A stretch of 64,000 nucleotides of DNA from Halobacteriovorax sp. HLS (lineage in GTDB: Bacteria; Bdellovibrionota; Bacteriovoracia; Bacteriovoracales; Bacteriovoracaceae): the NCBI RefSeq assembly GCF_004006665.1, contig NZ_QOCL01000014.1, positions 372,001-436,000 on the forward strand. Reading direction: 5' to 3'. A program made the translations under genes and the position numbers. Shown here in pieces: positions 17,752-26,893 of this stretch. The first letter of the stretch is position 1. Each line of letters opens with the position of its first letter. The notes below the pieces were generated by a model. It had not been told where the DNA came from and did no database searches. It worked only from the letters and a program-made list of their open reading frames with translations.

Positions 17752-18702
17752 GTGAAGTTCTTGAATTTACTTAAACTTGTATTTAACTATAAGCAGCTAA
17801 AAAATGATGAAGAGGTACGTTTTCGTCTTATAAATGGCCTCAAAATAGCTTCAATTCCCTTCTTTACCTTATTTATTTTAATGGTATTTCTATGGGTCTT
17901 TCTCTATATGGACTTAGTGTTCTTTAAGGCAAATGGTTATGCAAACTTCGATCAGTTTAGCGAAGTCTTTTTTGATTATATATTTTCTAACGTATTCGAG
18001 TATGCAGTAATACTAATTGGATTCTTTAGTTTTATCCTTATATTTGGAATATACCTTTCTGAATTACTACTTAGACCGTTTAAAGTAATAGGGGATTACT
18101 GTGAGTCATGGACAGAGGGAAAGAAATCTACTTATGATCCAGACTTCTTTAGTGATCTAAAGTTACTTACTCGTTTTAGCGAATGGTTTTTTAATACGGT
18201 GGAAATTTCGAAACAAAATGGAACTCTTGGACCAATAGAAGTCCCTGAGAAGTTTACTCGTATTCACCAGCCTGTATTCGAAAAAGGTTTTTTTCTTCAG
18301 TTCTCATCTCTAATTCTAATATCATCAATTTGCACAGCAATACTCTTCTATGAGGTCATTGGTGGAGTACATCAGCAAGTGGTGCAAATGGCATATGAGA
18401 TATTACCTGGGAAAAAAGAAATTCAGTATTTTCTTTTAAATCAGTCTTCAATTTTAAATGGAATATTATTGGGAGTAATAATTACACATGTTATCGCATA
18501 TATTATTATGGCGATGAGTATGTATAATAAAGTTGCAACTCCTGCCTTTGGAATATTTGCAACAATGAGATCTTTTATTAAAGGACGCTACGACTCAAGA
18601 GTGCACCTCATAGGGTTTTATTATTTAAGGCCGCAATGCAGAAAGTTAAACAAATACTTATCAGAAGTGCAAAAGACACTAGTAAATGCTGACAAAAATT
18701 AA
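17752..18702 (+). CDS. Four-helix membrane protein with HAMP-like segment
   Basis: 316 residues from a GTG at 17752, chosen because AAGGG at 17741-17745 is six bases away. The longer frame back to 17527 would run through the start of the opposite-strand lipoprotein gene. Hydrophobic segments near residues 32-56, 78-105, 178-202 and 235-262 suggest two helical pairs. Each pair is followed by a short cytoplasmic segment (LRPFKVIGDYCESWTEGK and the end) that resembles a HAMP linker or a duplicated MCP-like membrane unit. No output domain follows. Function unknown. It is followed 54 bases later by the DsbA-like gene and may share its transcript. Confidence 0.65.
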   Translation: MKFLNLLKLVFNYKQLKNDEEVRFRLINGLKIASIPFFTLFILMVFLWVFLYMDLVFFKANGYANFDQFSEVFFDYIFSNVFEYAVILIGFFSFILIFGIYLSELLLRPFKVIGDYCESWTEGKKSTYDPDFFSDLKLLTRFSEWFFNTVEISKQNGTLGPIEVPEKFTRIHQPVFEKGFFLQFSSLILISSICTAILFYEVIGGVHQQVVQMAYEILPGKKEIQYFLLNQSSILNGILLGVIITHVIAYIIMAMSMYNKVATPAFGIFATMRSFIKGRYDSRVHLIGFYYLRPQCRKLNKYLSEVQKTLVNADKN

Positions 18703-18756
18703 GAACGAGATTAAGATAATAATAATTATATCTGACTAACTAACAAAGGGAATTAA

Positions 18757-19548
18757 ATGTTAAAGAGATTATTGAAGGTAAGTACACTTCTTGTAGTTCT
18801 TCTAGGACTAGCAAGCTGTGTATCTGAAAAACAAATTACTGATGCTATTAAGAAGAATCCAAAAATTCTTTTTGAGGTAATAGAGGAAAATCCAGCTGAC
18901 TTTATGGAAGCTGTTCAAAAAGCGGCTAAATCTGCTCAGTCTGAAATGGCAAAGAGAAGAGAGTCAGATGAAGCGAAGAAATTTGAAGAAGCATTTGAAA
19001 AACCATTAGAACCTGAAATTAGAAAAGATGAATCAGTTAGAGGAACTAAAGGTGCAGTTCTTACATTAGTAGAATACTCGGACTTTCAATGCCCATTCTG
19101 TGTAAGAGGATTCGATACAGTTAAACAACTATTAAAAAGATATGATGGAAAAATTCAATTTGTATATAAGCATTTACCATTGAGCTTTCATAAAGAAGCC
19201 CTTCCTGCTGCGCACTACTACGAAGCAATTAGACTTCAAGATGAAAAGAAAGCATTTAAATTTCACGATGAGCTATTTGCTAAGCAAAGACAAATCGCTA
19301 AAGGTGAACCGTTCTTTAAGAAGGTTGCAAAAGATCTTGGTGTAAATATGACTAAGCTTGCAAAAGATGTGAAGTCTGAGTTTGTTATTAGTAGAGTTGA
19401 CGATGATATGAAAGAAGCTGCGAAGTTTGGTTTTCAAGGAACTCCAGGATTTCTTCTAAACGGGATACCTGTAAGAGGAGCTTATCCTGTTGATCACTTC
19501 GAAAAGATCATCGCAAAGTTAAAAGAAAAAGGTAAAATTAAGTTATAA
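18757..19548 (+). CDS. DsbA-family thiol-disulfide lipoprotein
   Basis: 263 residues. Lipobox LASC (Cys21) makes it a lipoprotein. A helical, Lys/Glu-rich spacer (about 25-95) follows, including a motif of KNPKILFEVIEENP type also seen in other delta-proteobacterial DsbA-like lipoproteins. The thioredoxin fold has CPFC at residues 112-115 and the cis-Pro loop as GTPGFLLNG near 227. It should oxidise or isomerise disulfides in the periplasm, or reduce them if driven by an unseen partner. GGGAATTA precedes the ATG. A terminator follows at 19563. Confidence 0.9.
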   Translation: MLKRLLKVSTLLVVLLGLASCVSEKQITDAIKKNPKILFEVIEENPADFMEAVQKAAKSAQSEMAKRRESDEAKKFEEAFEKPLEPEIRKDESVRGTKGAVLTLVEYSDFQCPFCVRGFDTVKQLLKRYDGKIQFVYKHLPLSFHKEALPAAHYYEAIRLQDEKKAFKFHDELFAKQRQIAKGEPFFKKVAKDLGVNMTKLAKDVKSEFVISRVDDDMKEAAKFGFQGTPGFLLNGIPVRGAYPVDHFEKIIAKLKEKGKIKL

Positions 19549-19562
19549 TTAATTTCTTAATG

Positions 19563-19587
19563 GCCCCGGATGTCGGGGCTTTTTTTT
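19563..19587 (+). terminator. Intrinsic terminator
   Basis: GCCCCG (19563-19568) pairs with CGGGGC (19574-19579), then eight T. Confidence 0.95.
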
Positions 19588-19648
19588 GTCTTAAGCTCAG
19601 TAAACTATCAAAGTTGTAGAAAATAAAAAAATCCATTAGACTAAGTCT

Positions 19649-20089
19649 ATGGAAGAAAATACATACAATAATTTAAATCGTCCAAAATTCTTAAAACAAG
19701 ACTCGTTTTCGATAGTTAACGAATCGGTGAAATCTCTAAGAGAAATAATTGAGGATGTTGACTCTGGTAACTATCTAGATACTGAAGAACTTATTAAGTC
19801 ATTTTCTTTTGAGCTTAAGAAGATATTACAAATTGAAGATCCAAAGGTATGTTTAGAAAGATTTTTTAAACTTGAAGATGTTTTAGAAACACTTGAAGAA
19901 GTAAATCAATTTGATGAACAATTACCAAGTCTTTTAGAATTTCACAGAAGTTTTTCTGTAACCGCACTTCGAATCTTTTGGGAGTGTCTTGCCAGTGATG
20001 AAGTCGCCACTCTCTCCAAGCGATTCCTTGAAGCATTTCGTATTGCTATAGAGGAAGAATTATATATTTGGCAAGAAAAAATCAATTAA
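19649..20089 (+). CDS. Hypothetical soluble helical protein
   Basis: 146 residues, acidic, all-helical in appearance, with no signal. Not recognised. No Shine-Dalgarno precedes the ATG. TAGACT at 19637-19642, with TTGTAG 17 bases upstream, ends six bases before the ATG, so the message may be leaderless. It lies alone between a terminator and the HU gene. Confidence 0.6.
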   Translation: MEENTYNNLNRPKFLKQDSFSIVNESVKSLREIIEDVDSGNYLDTEELIKSFSFELKKILQIEDPKVCLERFFKLEDVLETLEEVNQFDEQLPSLLEFHRSFSVTALRIFWECLASDEVATLSKRFLEAFRIAIEEELYIWQEKIN

Positions 20090-20130
20090 TTTTTTAAAAT
20101 AAAAAAAGTTGAAAAAGCTGTAGAAAACCA

Positions 20131-20159
20131 TTGTCAAAGGGTTTTTTAGAGGTCATCAT
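20131..20159 (+). promoter_or_regulatory. Possible promoter of the HU gene
   Basis: TTGTCA at 20131-20136 and CATCAT at 20154-20159 are 17 bases apart; the -10 is four of six. About 60 bases of leader would remain before the ATG. Confidence 0.35.
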
Positions 20160-20220
20160 TTTTTAAACAAACAACATAAGATTACGTATCTTATTTAACT
20201 TTTTTCTTTTTGGAGAATTT

Positions 20221-20499
20221 ATGAACAGAAAAGAATTAATTGAAGAAATTTTAAAAACTAAAGAACTGAACAACATGACAAAGAAAGATGCAGATCTTTT
20301 TGTTTCAACTCTTTTAGATGTTGTTAAGAAAACTGTAAAAAAAGGTGAAGATGTTTCTCTTATCGGTTTTGGTTCTTTTTCAAAAGTTAAAAGAGCAGCA
20401 AGAATGGGTGTAAATCCAGCAACTGGTGAGAAAATAAAGATTAAAGCAAAGAATCTTCCAAAGTTTAAGCCAGGTAAAGCTTGGAAAGAAATGATGTAA
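20221..20499 (+). CDS. HU-family nucleoid DNA-binding protein
   Basis: 92 residues, the family's usual length. MNRKELIEEI start, then the core GEDVSLIGFGSFSKVKRAAR and the beta-arm with the hallmark NPATGEKI. It closes with FKPGKAWKE. It bends and compacts DNA as a dimer. TTTGGAGAATTT before the ATG gives a good ribosome site. Whether it corresponds to HU-alpha, HU-beta or an IHF subunit cannot be told. Confidence 0.95.
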   Translation: MNRKELIEEILKTKELNNMTKKDADLFVSTLLDVVKKTVKKGEDVSLIGFGSFSKVKRAARMGVNPATGEKIKIKAKNLPKFKPGKAWKEMM

Positions 20500-20526
20500 A
20501 ATTCTTTTCTATTATAGATTTGAAAT

Positions 20527-20552
20527 AGGGCCTACTATAGTGGGCCTTTTTT
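20527..20552 (+). terminator. Intrinsic terminator of the HU gene
   Basis: GGCCTAC (20529-20535) pairs with GTGGGCC (20540-20546) with one G-T wobble around TATA, then a T6 tract. Confidence 0.85.
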
Positions 20553-20687
20553 ATTTTATCGGCAATAAACTCCTTTGGTCGGTTATTCATTACCAAAAAT
20601 ATGACAACATTTTGACACCACCTATATGAAAGATTAAATACTTATATATTTTATGGGGTAAAGTTTTCCTAATTATGAAATGGTCTC

Positions 20688-20716
20688 TTGATGGAAGGCC
20701 ATATAAACTGTATAAT
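20688..20716 (+). promoter_or_regulatory. Promoter of the flagellar operon
   Basis: TTGATG (20688-20693), 17 bases, then TATAAT (20711-20716). A second candidate is TTGACA (20612-20617)-N16-TTAAAT (20634-20639). The leader before fliL holds a long-range repeat AGAGAGT/ACTCTCT (about 20724-20764). I find no sigma-54 motif, so the operon seems to be housekeeping-sigma driven. Confidence 0.5.
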
Positions 20717-20789
20717 TTTTGACAGAGAGTAGATAAAAGAGAAATATTAAATTTCAGACTCTCTAAAAAGAATCCAGGAAGGTAAAAAA

Positions 20790-21335
20790 ATGGCAGATGG
20801 AGATGCTAACGACTCGGGAAAATCTAACCCAGGTGGCGCAAAGAATCCTCTATTAACAGTTGTAATGTTACTTCAGTTTATATTAACTGGAGCTATCGCA
20901 TTTTATCAATATCAGATGCATGTAAAGATGTCCTCTAATCAAACGACTATGGATATTATTAAGAGTGATCTTAAGAATAAAGCAGAGGGGATTGATGAGA
21001 GTAGTGAGACTGGTGAAGCTAGAGAAGAGGATGGAGTTTTATTTCCTTTAGATAACTTTACGGCCAACTTAGCTCAAGGTGATGGACCAAGACGTTTTGT
21101 AAGATTGAATGCTGTTTTAAAGTTTAATAAAGAATCAAGTGAAGAAGAATTTAAGGCAAGAAAGCCTCAGATTAGAGATACAATTATTAGTATTCTGAAT
21201 TCAAAAAGAGCAGAGGATTTGCTTAAAACAGAAGGAAAGAATTACTTAAAAGAAGAAGTAAAAGCTGCTATCAATAGTTTTTTGGTAGATGGGAAAGTCA
21301 TTGACGTATTTTACGTTAGCTTTCAAATAAACTAG
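20790..21335 (+). CDS. fliL: Flagellar basal-body protein FliL
   Basis: 181 residues: cytoplasmic start, one membrane helix at about 22-42, a charged linker, then the periplasmic FliL domain with FPLDNFTANLA and RFVRLNAVLKF. It surrounds the stator and supports motor torque. AGGAAGG precedes the ATG. First gene of the flagellar operon, 70 bases before fliM. Confidence 0.9.
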   Translation: MADGDANDSGKSNPGGAKNPLLTVVMLLQFILTGAIAFYQYQMHVKMSSNQTTMDIIKSDLKNKAEGIDESSETGEAREEDGVLFPLDNFTANLAQGDGPRRFVRLNAVLKFNKESSEEEFKARKPQIRDTIISILNSKRAEDLLKTEGKNYLKEEVKAAINSFLVDGKVIDVFYVSFQIN

Positions 21336-21404
21336 CTTTAAGAAATATTTAAATGGGTAAAATGATTTTACCTATCAACTTGTAAATGATCCCAGGAGGG
21401 GAGA

Positions 21405-22433
21405 ATGGCACAGGTCCTAAGTCAAGACGAAGTCGATGCTCTATTAAACGCTGTTAACGATGGTGATTCAGATGATCTCATGGGTGGCGATGGCGGCGAT
21501 TTTGGCGGTGATGACGAATCCGATGACAATATTCAGACCTATGATCTTACCAATCAAGATAGAGTTATTCGTGGAAGAATGCCTATTCTTGAAATTATTT
21601 ATGAAAGATTTATTAGGTCGTTTCGAGTAAGTTTATCAAATTCACTAAGAAAGATTTCTACTATTTCAATGATCTCCACCGATCTTTTAAAGTTTGGAGA
21701 ATTTGTTAATACGCTTCCTATCCCATCTTGTATGTGTATTATGCGTTTTAATGAACTAAGAGGTCCTGCGTTATTAGTATTTGAATCAAAATTAGCCTAT
21801 GCAATTATTGACTCTTACTTCGGTGGTACAGATAGACCATTCACTAAAATTGAAGGTAAAGAATTTACGATGATTGAGCTTTCTTTTATGAAGAAAGTGA
21901 TGGATATGGCCTTAAGTGATCTTGAAGAAGCTTGGGCACCTGTTCATAGAATTGATGCTCAATATTTAAGAACAGAGATTAACCCACAGTTCGTAGGAGT
22001 TGTTCCTCCGTCAGATGTTATTATTGCAACTACACTTGAAGTTGAATTTGAATCTGCTTCAGGAACAATAATGATCGTAGTTCCTTACTCTACGATTGAA
22101 CCAATTAAACAAAAACTAAGTTCAAGTTTCCAAACAGATAATGATATGGCCGATAGCATCTGGACGCATGCTATGAATGAACATATCAAACAGGCTAAAG
22201 CTACAATGATAGTTAAGCTTGGGGAAACTAATATAACGGTTGGAGATCTCGTTACACTTGAGAAGGGCGATATTATTCCTCTTAATCAAGAAGCTTCTGG
22301 AGAAGTAAGAGTTGAGGTTGAAGGCGTTGAAAAAATGAGATGCCTTATTGGAACTCACAAAGGTAATAGAGCAGTACAAATTACAAGAGTAGATAAAACA
22401 ATTAGAAGAGAAATGGTTACGACTGAGGAGTAG
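21405..22433 (+). CDS. fliM: Flagellar motor switch protein FliM
   Basis: 342 residues. The N-terminal [12 protein letters not shown] motif is the CheY-P-binding segment. A Gly/Asp-rich linker follows, then the CheC-like middle domain ([18 protein letters not shown]) and the C-terminal SpoA domain. Forms the C-ring with FliN and FliG and sets rotation direction. AGGAGGGGAGA precedes the ATG, an unusually strong ribosome site fitting its high copy number. Confidence 0.97.
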   Translation: MAQVLSQDEVDALLNAVNDGDSDDLMGGDGGDFGGDDESDDNIQTYDLTNQDRVIRGRMPILEIIYERFIRSFRVSLSNSLRKISTISMISTDLLKFGEFVNTLPIPSCMCIMRFNELRGPALLVFESKLAYAIIDSYFGGTDRPFTKIEGKEFTMIELSFMKKVMDMALSDLEEAWAPVHRIDAQYLRTEINPQFVGVVPPSDVIIATTLEVEFESASGTIMIVVPYSTIEPIKQKLSSSFQTDNDMADSIWTHAMNEHIKQAKATMIVKLGETNITVGDLVTLEKGDIIPLNQEASGEVRVEVEGVEKMRCLIGTHKGNRAVQITRVDKTIRREMVTTEE

Positions 22434-22437
22434 CAAG

Positions 22438-22833
22438 ATGTCTGATGAACTAAATCAAGGTATGGAAAATCAATCAAATCCAATGGGAAATGTTGAAGAT
22501 ATTAATTCAGTAAGAGTAAACCAGCTCTCTGATGAAATAAAAGCAGGTGATGATGCTCTCAATAAGCTTAAGGTTCAAAACCTTGATTTTATTTTGGACA
22601 TACCGCTAAAAGTTACAGTTGAGCTAGGAAGAACTGAAGTAATGATTAAGGACCTATTACAACTAGGACAAGGTTCGGTATTAGAGCTAGATAAGCTTGC
22701 TGGTGAACCACTTGAAATTTTAGTGAATGGGAAGCTTGTTGCAAAAGGTGAAGTTGTTGTTGTTAACGAGAAGTTTGGAATAAGGCTTACTGATATTATT
22801 AGCCCGATTGAAAGAATTGAAACACTAAAGTAA
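22438..22833 (+). CDS. fliN: Flagellar motor switch protein FliN
   Basis: 131 residues. The C-terminal SpoA domain ([12 protein letters not shown], then [31 protein letters not shown]) is textbook FliN. An N-terminal extension of about 50 acidic residues is less conserved. Four bases after fliM, so translation is probably coupled. Confidence 0.97.
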   Translation: MSDELNQGMENQSNPMGNVEDINSVRVNQLSDEIKAGDDALNKLKVQNLDFILDIPLKVTVELGRTEVMIKDLLQLGQGSVLELDKLAGEPLEILVNGKLVAKGEVVVVNEKFGIRLTDIISPIERIETLK

Positions 22834-22849
22834 AGAATACGGAGTCATA

Positions 22850-23950
22850 ATGAAGAGAATCTTAACACTATCATTAATCTTTCTATCAGCGAGTATATTC
22901 GCCTCTAGCAATGCTGTAGAAGTGAAGAAGTTAAATTACGCTGCAAAGGGAAATTCTGCTGGTGAGTTATCTATAACTCTAAAAGGTGATCTTACGAATG
23001 CTCCAGATCTTACTGTAAAAGATAAGATGATTCAGGTTGCAATACCTGGCGCCATGGTTTGGCCAAAGATTGAAAAAAGAGTGAGTATAGCTAAAAATTT
23101 AGACACGACAATTATGGCCTATCAGTTCAATAAAGATATGGTTAGAGTTAGAGCAATGCTTCCGTACTCTATAAAAGGGCTTGAAGATAGAGTTAGTATT
23201 ACAATATCTGGTAATAATATTAATCTTCATTTCCCAACAATTGTAAGTGCTTCAAATCCTGTTAAGACTAAGGTTGCCGCTGTAAAAGCAAAAAAGACTC
23301 AAAACCTTGATGAATACAATGAAAGTTACTTAGATAAGCTAATCAAAGAAAAAGAACTTCAAAAAAATACGACAGTTACTGAATTAAAGGCACCAGTTAA
23401 GGTCGCTGATAAAGTCAATGTGGCACTGGCCGGTATCGAAAAAACAAGTCCTCTAGAGGCTAAATCATCGTTTTCATTAACGAGCTATATTGGCAAATTT
23501 GTTGCTTTTCTAGGTGTAGTACTGCTTCTCTTTTACGGTGTTGTTGCACTTATGAAAAAGGGAGTATTGAAGAAAGGTAAGTTAGGCTTCCTTAATAGTA
23601 CTAAGGTGATCGAAGTCATAAATACAACTTATGTAGGACCAAAGAGGAGTTTAATGTTAATTAGAGCTCATAACCAAGTCTTTCTAGTAGCAAATACAGA
23701 AAAGGGAATGGAGTACCTCTCTGAAGTAAAAGATGTTGCAGGACTTATGAAAGATGGTGAAAAGAGCTTATCTGGAAATAATTTTGATTCAGATCTTGGA
23801 TCAGCGGACCTTTTAGAAAAAGATTTTAACTTAAAAGAAGATATTGAAAAACCAGCTGTCGTTGAATTGAAAACAAATGATATTCAAGAGTCAGTTAAGC
23901 TATCGCAGAAAATTAAAGATAAAGTTAAAACTTTAAAACCACTACAGTAA
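22850..23950 (+). CDS. fliO: FliO-type flagellar export protein with AMIN-like periplasmic domain
   Basis: 366 residues, far longer than enterobacterial FliO. A signal peptide (about 1-18) is followed by a beta-rich domain to residue 130 that looks like the AMIN domain of periplasmic machines. A Lys/Ala-rich linker, a membrane helix at about 213-235, and a cytoplasmic FliO part (VIEVINTTYVGPKRSLMLIRA) complete it. FliO helps assemble the FliPQR gate. Position between fliN and fliP supports the call. The AMIN identification is tentative. Confidence 0.85.
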   Translation: MKRILTLSLIFLSASIFASSNAVEVKKLNYAAKGNSAGELSITLKGDLTNAPDLTVKDKMIQVAIPGAMVWPKIEKRVSIAKNLDTTIMAYQFNKDMVRVRAMLPYSIKGLEDRVSITISGNNINLHFPTIVSASNPVKTKVAAVKAKKTQNLDEYNESYLDKLIKEKELQKNTTVTELKAPVKVADKVNVALAGIEKTSPLEAKSSFSLTSYIGKFVAFLGVVLLLFYGVVALMKKGVLKKGKLGFLNSTKVIEVINTTYVGPKRSLMLIRAHNQVFLVANTEKGMEYLSEVKDVAGLMKDGEKSLSGNNFDSDLGSADLLEKDFNLKEDIEKPAVVELKTNDIQESVKLSQKIKDKVKTLKPLQ

Positions 23951-23961
23951 GAAAGGAACGA

Positions 23962-24726
23962 ATGAGCATGGAAGCTCTTAAAAAGAAAAAAGGATTTTTG
24001 GCAGCTCTATTAGGACTACTTTTATGTGGTCCTGAAGTTTTTGCACAACAATCAGGAGTTAATCTACCAGGAATGGCAATTAACTTTGGTAATGGCACAA
24101 ACTTAGTTGATACAATCCAAGTTCTAGTTTTGTTTACTGTCTTAACAATGGCACCGGCCATATTAATTCTTTGTACATGCTTTACGAGAATAATTGTAGT
24201 GCTAAGTTTTATGAGGCAAGCAATTGGTACGCAAAGTATGCCACCGAATCAGGTCTTAATAGGCTTTGCTCTATTTTTGTCAGTGTTCGTGATGCAACCA
24301 ACTGGATTAGAAATTTATAATGGAGCAATTACTCCCTATGTTGAAAAAAAGATTACTACGACTGTTGCCTTAGATCGAATTGAAAAATCGCTAAGAGGAT
24401 TTATGACAAAGCAAGTTCGTAAATCTGATATTGGATTATTCTATGATGTGACTGGAGCGACTGCACCTAATACTGTAGCAGATGTTCCAATTCACTTTTT
24501 AATTCCTGCTTTTATTATTTCTGAATTGAAGACAGCTTTTCAAATTGGATTTCTACTCTATATACCATTTCTAATTTTAGATATGGTTGTTGCTTCAGTA
24601 CTTATGGCCATGGGGATGATGATGTTACCACCTGTTGTAGTATCGCTTCCATTTAAATTATTACTCTTTGTATTAGTAGACGGATGGCAATTAGTCACTG
24701 GTTCTATTTTACGATCATTTAACTAA
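23962..24726 (+). CDS. fliP: Flagellar export gate protein FliP
   Basis: 254 residues with a signal peptide and about four membrane helices. Family motifs FTRIIVVLSFMRQAIGTQ..PPNQVL and MGMMMLPP..VSLPFKLLLFVLVDGW are intact. Forms the helical export pore with FliQ and FliR. GAAAGGAACG upstream of the ATG. Confidence 0.97.
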   Translation: MSMEALKKKKGFLAALLGLLLCGPEVFAQQSGVNLPGMAINFGNGTNLVDTIQVLVLFTVLTMAPAILILCTCFTRIIVVLSFMRQAIGTQSMPPNQVLIGFALFLSVFVMQPTGLEIYNGAITPYVEKKITTTVALDRIEKSLRGFMTKQVRKSDIGLFYDVTGATAPNTVADVPIHFLIPAFIISELKTAFQIGFLLYIPFLILDMVVASVLMAMGMMMLPPVVVSLPFKLLLFVLVDGWQLVTGSILRSFN

Positions 24727-24736
24727 GAGGTAGATC

Positions 24737-25012
24737 GTGGATTTTGACGGAATTTCAGACATTACAAATCAAGCAATTAAAATTGCTCTTATGATTGCCT
24801 CTCCGATGCTAATTGGTTCACTTGTGATGGGTATATTAGTCTCCATTTTTCAAGCTGTAACTCAGATCAATGAGCAAACACTTTCATTTATTCCTAAGAT
24901 TTTAGTTATTGTTGGAGCACTAGTAATTTTTGCTCCATGGATGTCTGATACATTAACTACTTTTACTAAAGAGTTAATTATCAGTATTCCTCAGGTAGTG
25001 GCAGGAAGATGA
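24737..25012 (+). CDS. fliQ: Flagellar export gate protein FliQ
   Basis: 91 residues, two membrane helices, with the PM..GLVMGILVSIFQA.TQINEQTLSF-type core. GTG start at 24737 with AGAGGTAG before it. Its stop overlaps the fliR start by four bases. Confidence 0.96.
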   Translation: MDFDGISDITNQAIKIALMIASPMLIGSLVMGILVSIFQAVTQINEQTLSFIPKILVIVGALVIFAPWMSDTLTTFTKELIISIPQVVAGR

Positions 25013-25788
25013 TTAATATTCAGGTAGTAGATCAATATTCAGTGATTGCTTTTTGGTTATGTTTTACCAGATTCATCGCTGTGAATTTTCAGCTACCTAT
25101 TTTTGATAATACGTCTGTTCCGACTATTGTTAAAGTTCTTGCAACATTAGTAATGACTTACGCTTTCTTTCCTTTTTTAGAGCAACAGCTTTTAAAAGAT
25201 GTTTATCACTATGGAATTGATGCTTTTTGGTTTTTAACAATCTTCAATACAATTGTTGGATTGTTAGTTGGTTTCTTTGTTAAAGTTATTATGAATATTT
25301 ATACTGCTGCAGGATCAATCATTACGCAGCAAATTGGTTTTGGAGCGATTAGATACTTTGATCCTTCAAGTTCTCAGCAAATTGGTCCATTTGAACAATT
25401 GATTAAATGGACAGTGTTAATTATTATTCTATCTTCTGGAGCTCTGTTACCAATGTTTAAAGGAGTCTTTGGCTCATTTTTTTCTATTCATGCAATGGAT
25501 GTTGGAAAGTTTGCGGCGAGCCCAGAGTTCTACTTTAAAATTTTTAAAAATATCTTCATCTCGGCATTAATGCTTGCTTCTCCTTTAATTTTTACAAATA
25601 TGCTGATCATGACTGTACTTGGTGTTATCGCTAGAACAGTTCCTCAGATGAATGTAATTATGGTGAGTTTTGCAGTTAATATCGGGCTAGGATTACTAGT
25701 TTTTATTGCCACTTCTCAAGAATTTTTTCGTGTTGCTATCAAAATGTACACTGAAAATTTAGGAAGCTGGTTTCAATTTGTAATATAG
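25009..25788 (+). CDS. fliR: Flagellar export gate protein FliR
   Basis: 259 residues, six or so membrane helices, with the FliR hallmarks GFFVKVIMNIYTAAGSIITQQIGFG and the later ARTVPQMNVIMVSF. Overlaps fliQ as ATGA. Completes the FliPQR pore. Confidence 0.96.
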   Translation: MINIQVVDQYSVIAFWLCFTRFIAVNFQLPIFDNTSVPTIVKVLATLVMTYAFFPFLEQQLLKDVYHYGIDAFWFLTIFNTIVGLLVGFFVKVIMNIYTAAGSIITQQIGFGAIRYFDPSSSQQIGPFEQLIKWTVLIIILSSGALLPMFKGVFGSFFSIHAMDVGKFAASPEFYFKIFKNIFISALMLASPLIFTNMLIMTVLGVIARTVPQMNVIMVSFAVNIGLGLLVFIATSQEFFRVAIKMYTENLGSWFQFVI

Positions 25789-25797
25789 GACGTGTGA

Positions 25798-26880
25798 ATG
25801 TCAGAAGACAGTGACAACGGACAGGAAAAAACCGAGGACCCATCCGCCCATCGTATCGAAGAGTTTCGTAAGCGTGGTGAGGTAGCTTCCTCTAAAGAAC
25901 TAACTAGTGTTTTAGTTCTTGCTGCGTCTTTATTGACGCTTGGGCTTTCTCTTATCTATGTTTACGAAGTAATGTCTGGCTTCATTGAATGGCTCTATAC
26001 TCTAGATACGGCTAGTGCTTACACTGAGAAGTCAATGAACACGATTGTTCATAAATTAGTATCTGTTTCTCTAAAGTGTGTTGCTCCAATATTTATCGTA
26101 ACTTTGATTGTCGGTGTTTTTGGGAATGTTGCGCAAGTTGGATTACTCTTCTCTCCTGAAGTTTTAGAGTGGAAACCTGATAGAATTAATCCACTACAAG
26201 GAATTAAGAGACTCTTCTCAATGAAGTCTGTTGTAGAAGCAATTAAAGGTGTGTTTAAGTTCACTTTTATACTATCAATTGTGTATTACTTTCTAAAAGA
26301 TGAGATGCATACCTTTTCAGGTTTTTTTCATCTTGAGTTTTTTCAAGCATTTATCTACGGGAAAGGTTTTTTAATAAAGCTTGGCTTTGCTATCGTGCTC
26401 GGCCTTGTTATCATTGCTGTAGCGGATTTTGCTTATCAGAAAATGTCATATAAGAAAAAGCTGATGATGACAAAAGAAGAAGCTAAGAAAGAAAGCAAGC
26501 AGCAGGATGGTAATCCTGAGATTAAACAGAGAATTAGGGCCGTACAAAGAGAAATGTCACAAAGAAGAGTGATGAGTGAGGTTCCAAAAGCTGATGTAAT
26601 CGTTACCAATCCTACTCATATTTCTGTAGCTTTAAAGTATGATCCAGATACAATGGTATCACCTGAAGTAATCGCCAAAGGAGCTGATGTTTTAGCTCTG
26701 AAAATAAGAGAGATTGCTAAGGATAATAATATACCTATTGTAGAGAATGTACCTCTAGCAAGAGGTCTGTATAAGACAGTTAAAGAGGGGCAAGGAGTGC
26801 CTCGAAACCTATATAAGGCAGTGGCCGAAGTTTTAGCTTTTGTTTATAAACTTAAAAGAAAACAAAAAGCGATAAGCTAA
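25798..26880 (+). CDS. flhB: Flagellar export switch protein FlhB
   Basis: 360 residues. N-terminal charged region with RIEEFRKRGEVASSKEL, four membrane helices, and the cytoplasmic domain with the self-cleaving NPTH motif at residues 271-274. It is followed by the usual SVALKYDP. Controls the switch from hook to filament export. Confidence 0.97.
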   Translation: MSEDSDNGQEKTEDPSAHRIEEFRKRGEVASSKELTSVLVLAASLLTLGLSLIYVYEVMSGFIEWLYTLDTASAYTEKSMNTIVHKLVSVSLKCVAPIFIVTLIVGVFGNVAQVGLLFSPEVLEWKPDRINPLQGIKRLFSMKSVVEAIKGVFKFTFILSIVYYFLKDEMHTFSGFFHLEFFQAFIYGKGFLIKLGFAIVLGLVIIAVADFAYQKMSYKKKLMMTKEEAKKESKQQDGNPEIKQRIRAVQREMSQRRVMSEVPKADVIVTNPTHISVALKYDPDTMVSPEVIAKGADVLALKIREIAKDNNIPIVENVPLARGLYKTVKEGQGVPRNLYKAVAEVLAFVYKLKRKQKAIS

Positions 26881-26893
26881 TTAAGGAAAATCC

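Noticed and set aside
20500-20789. tRNA or riboswitch in the leader before fliL
   Set aside because: No cloverleaf or conserved riboswitch core visible; only a terminator and promoter elements.
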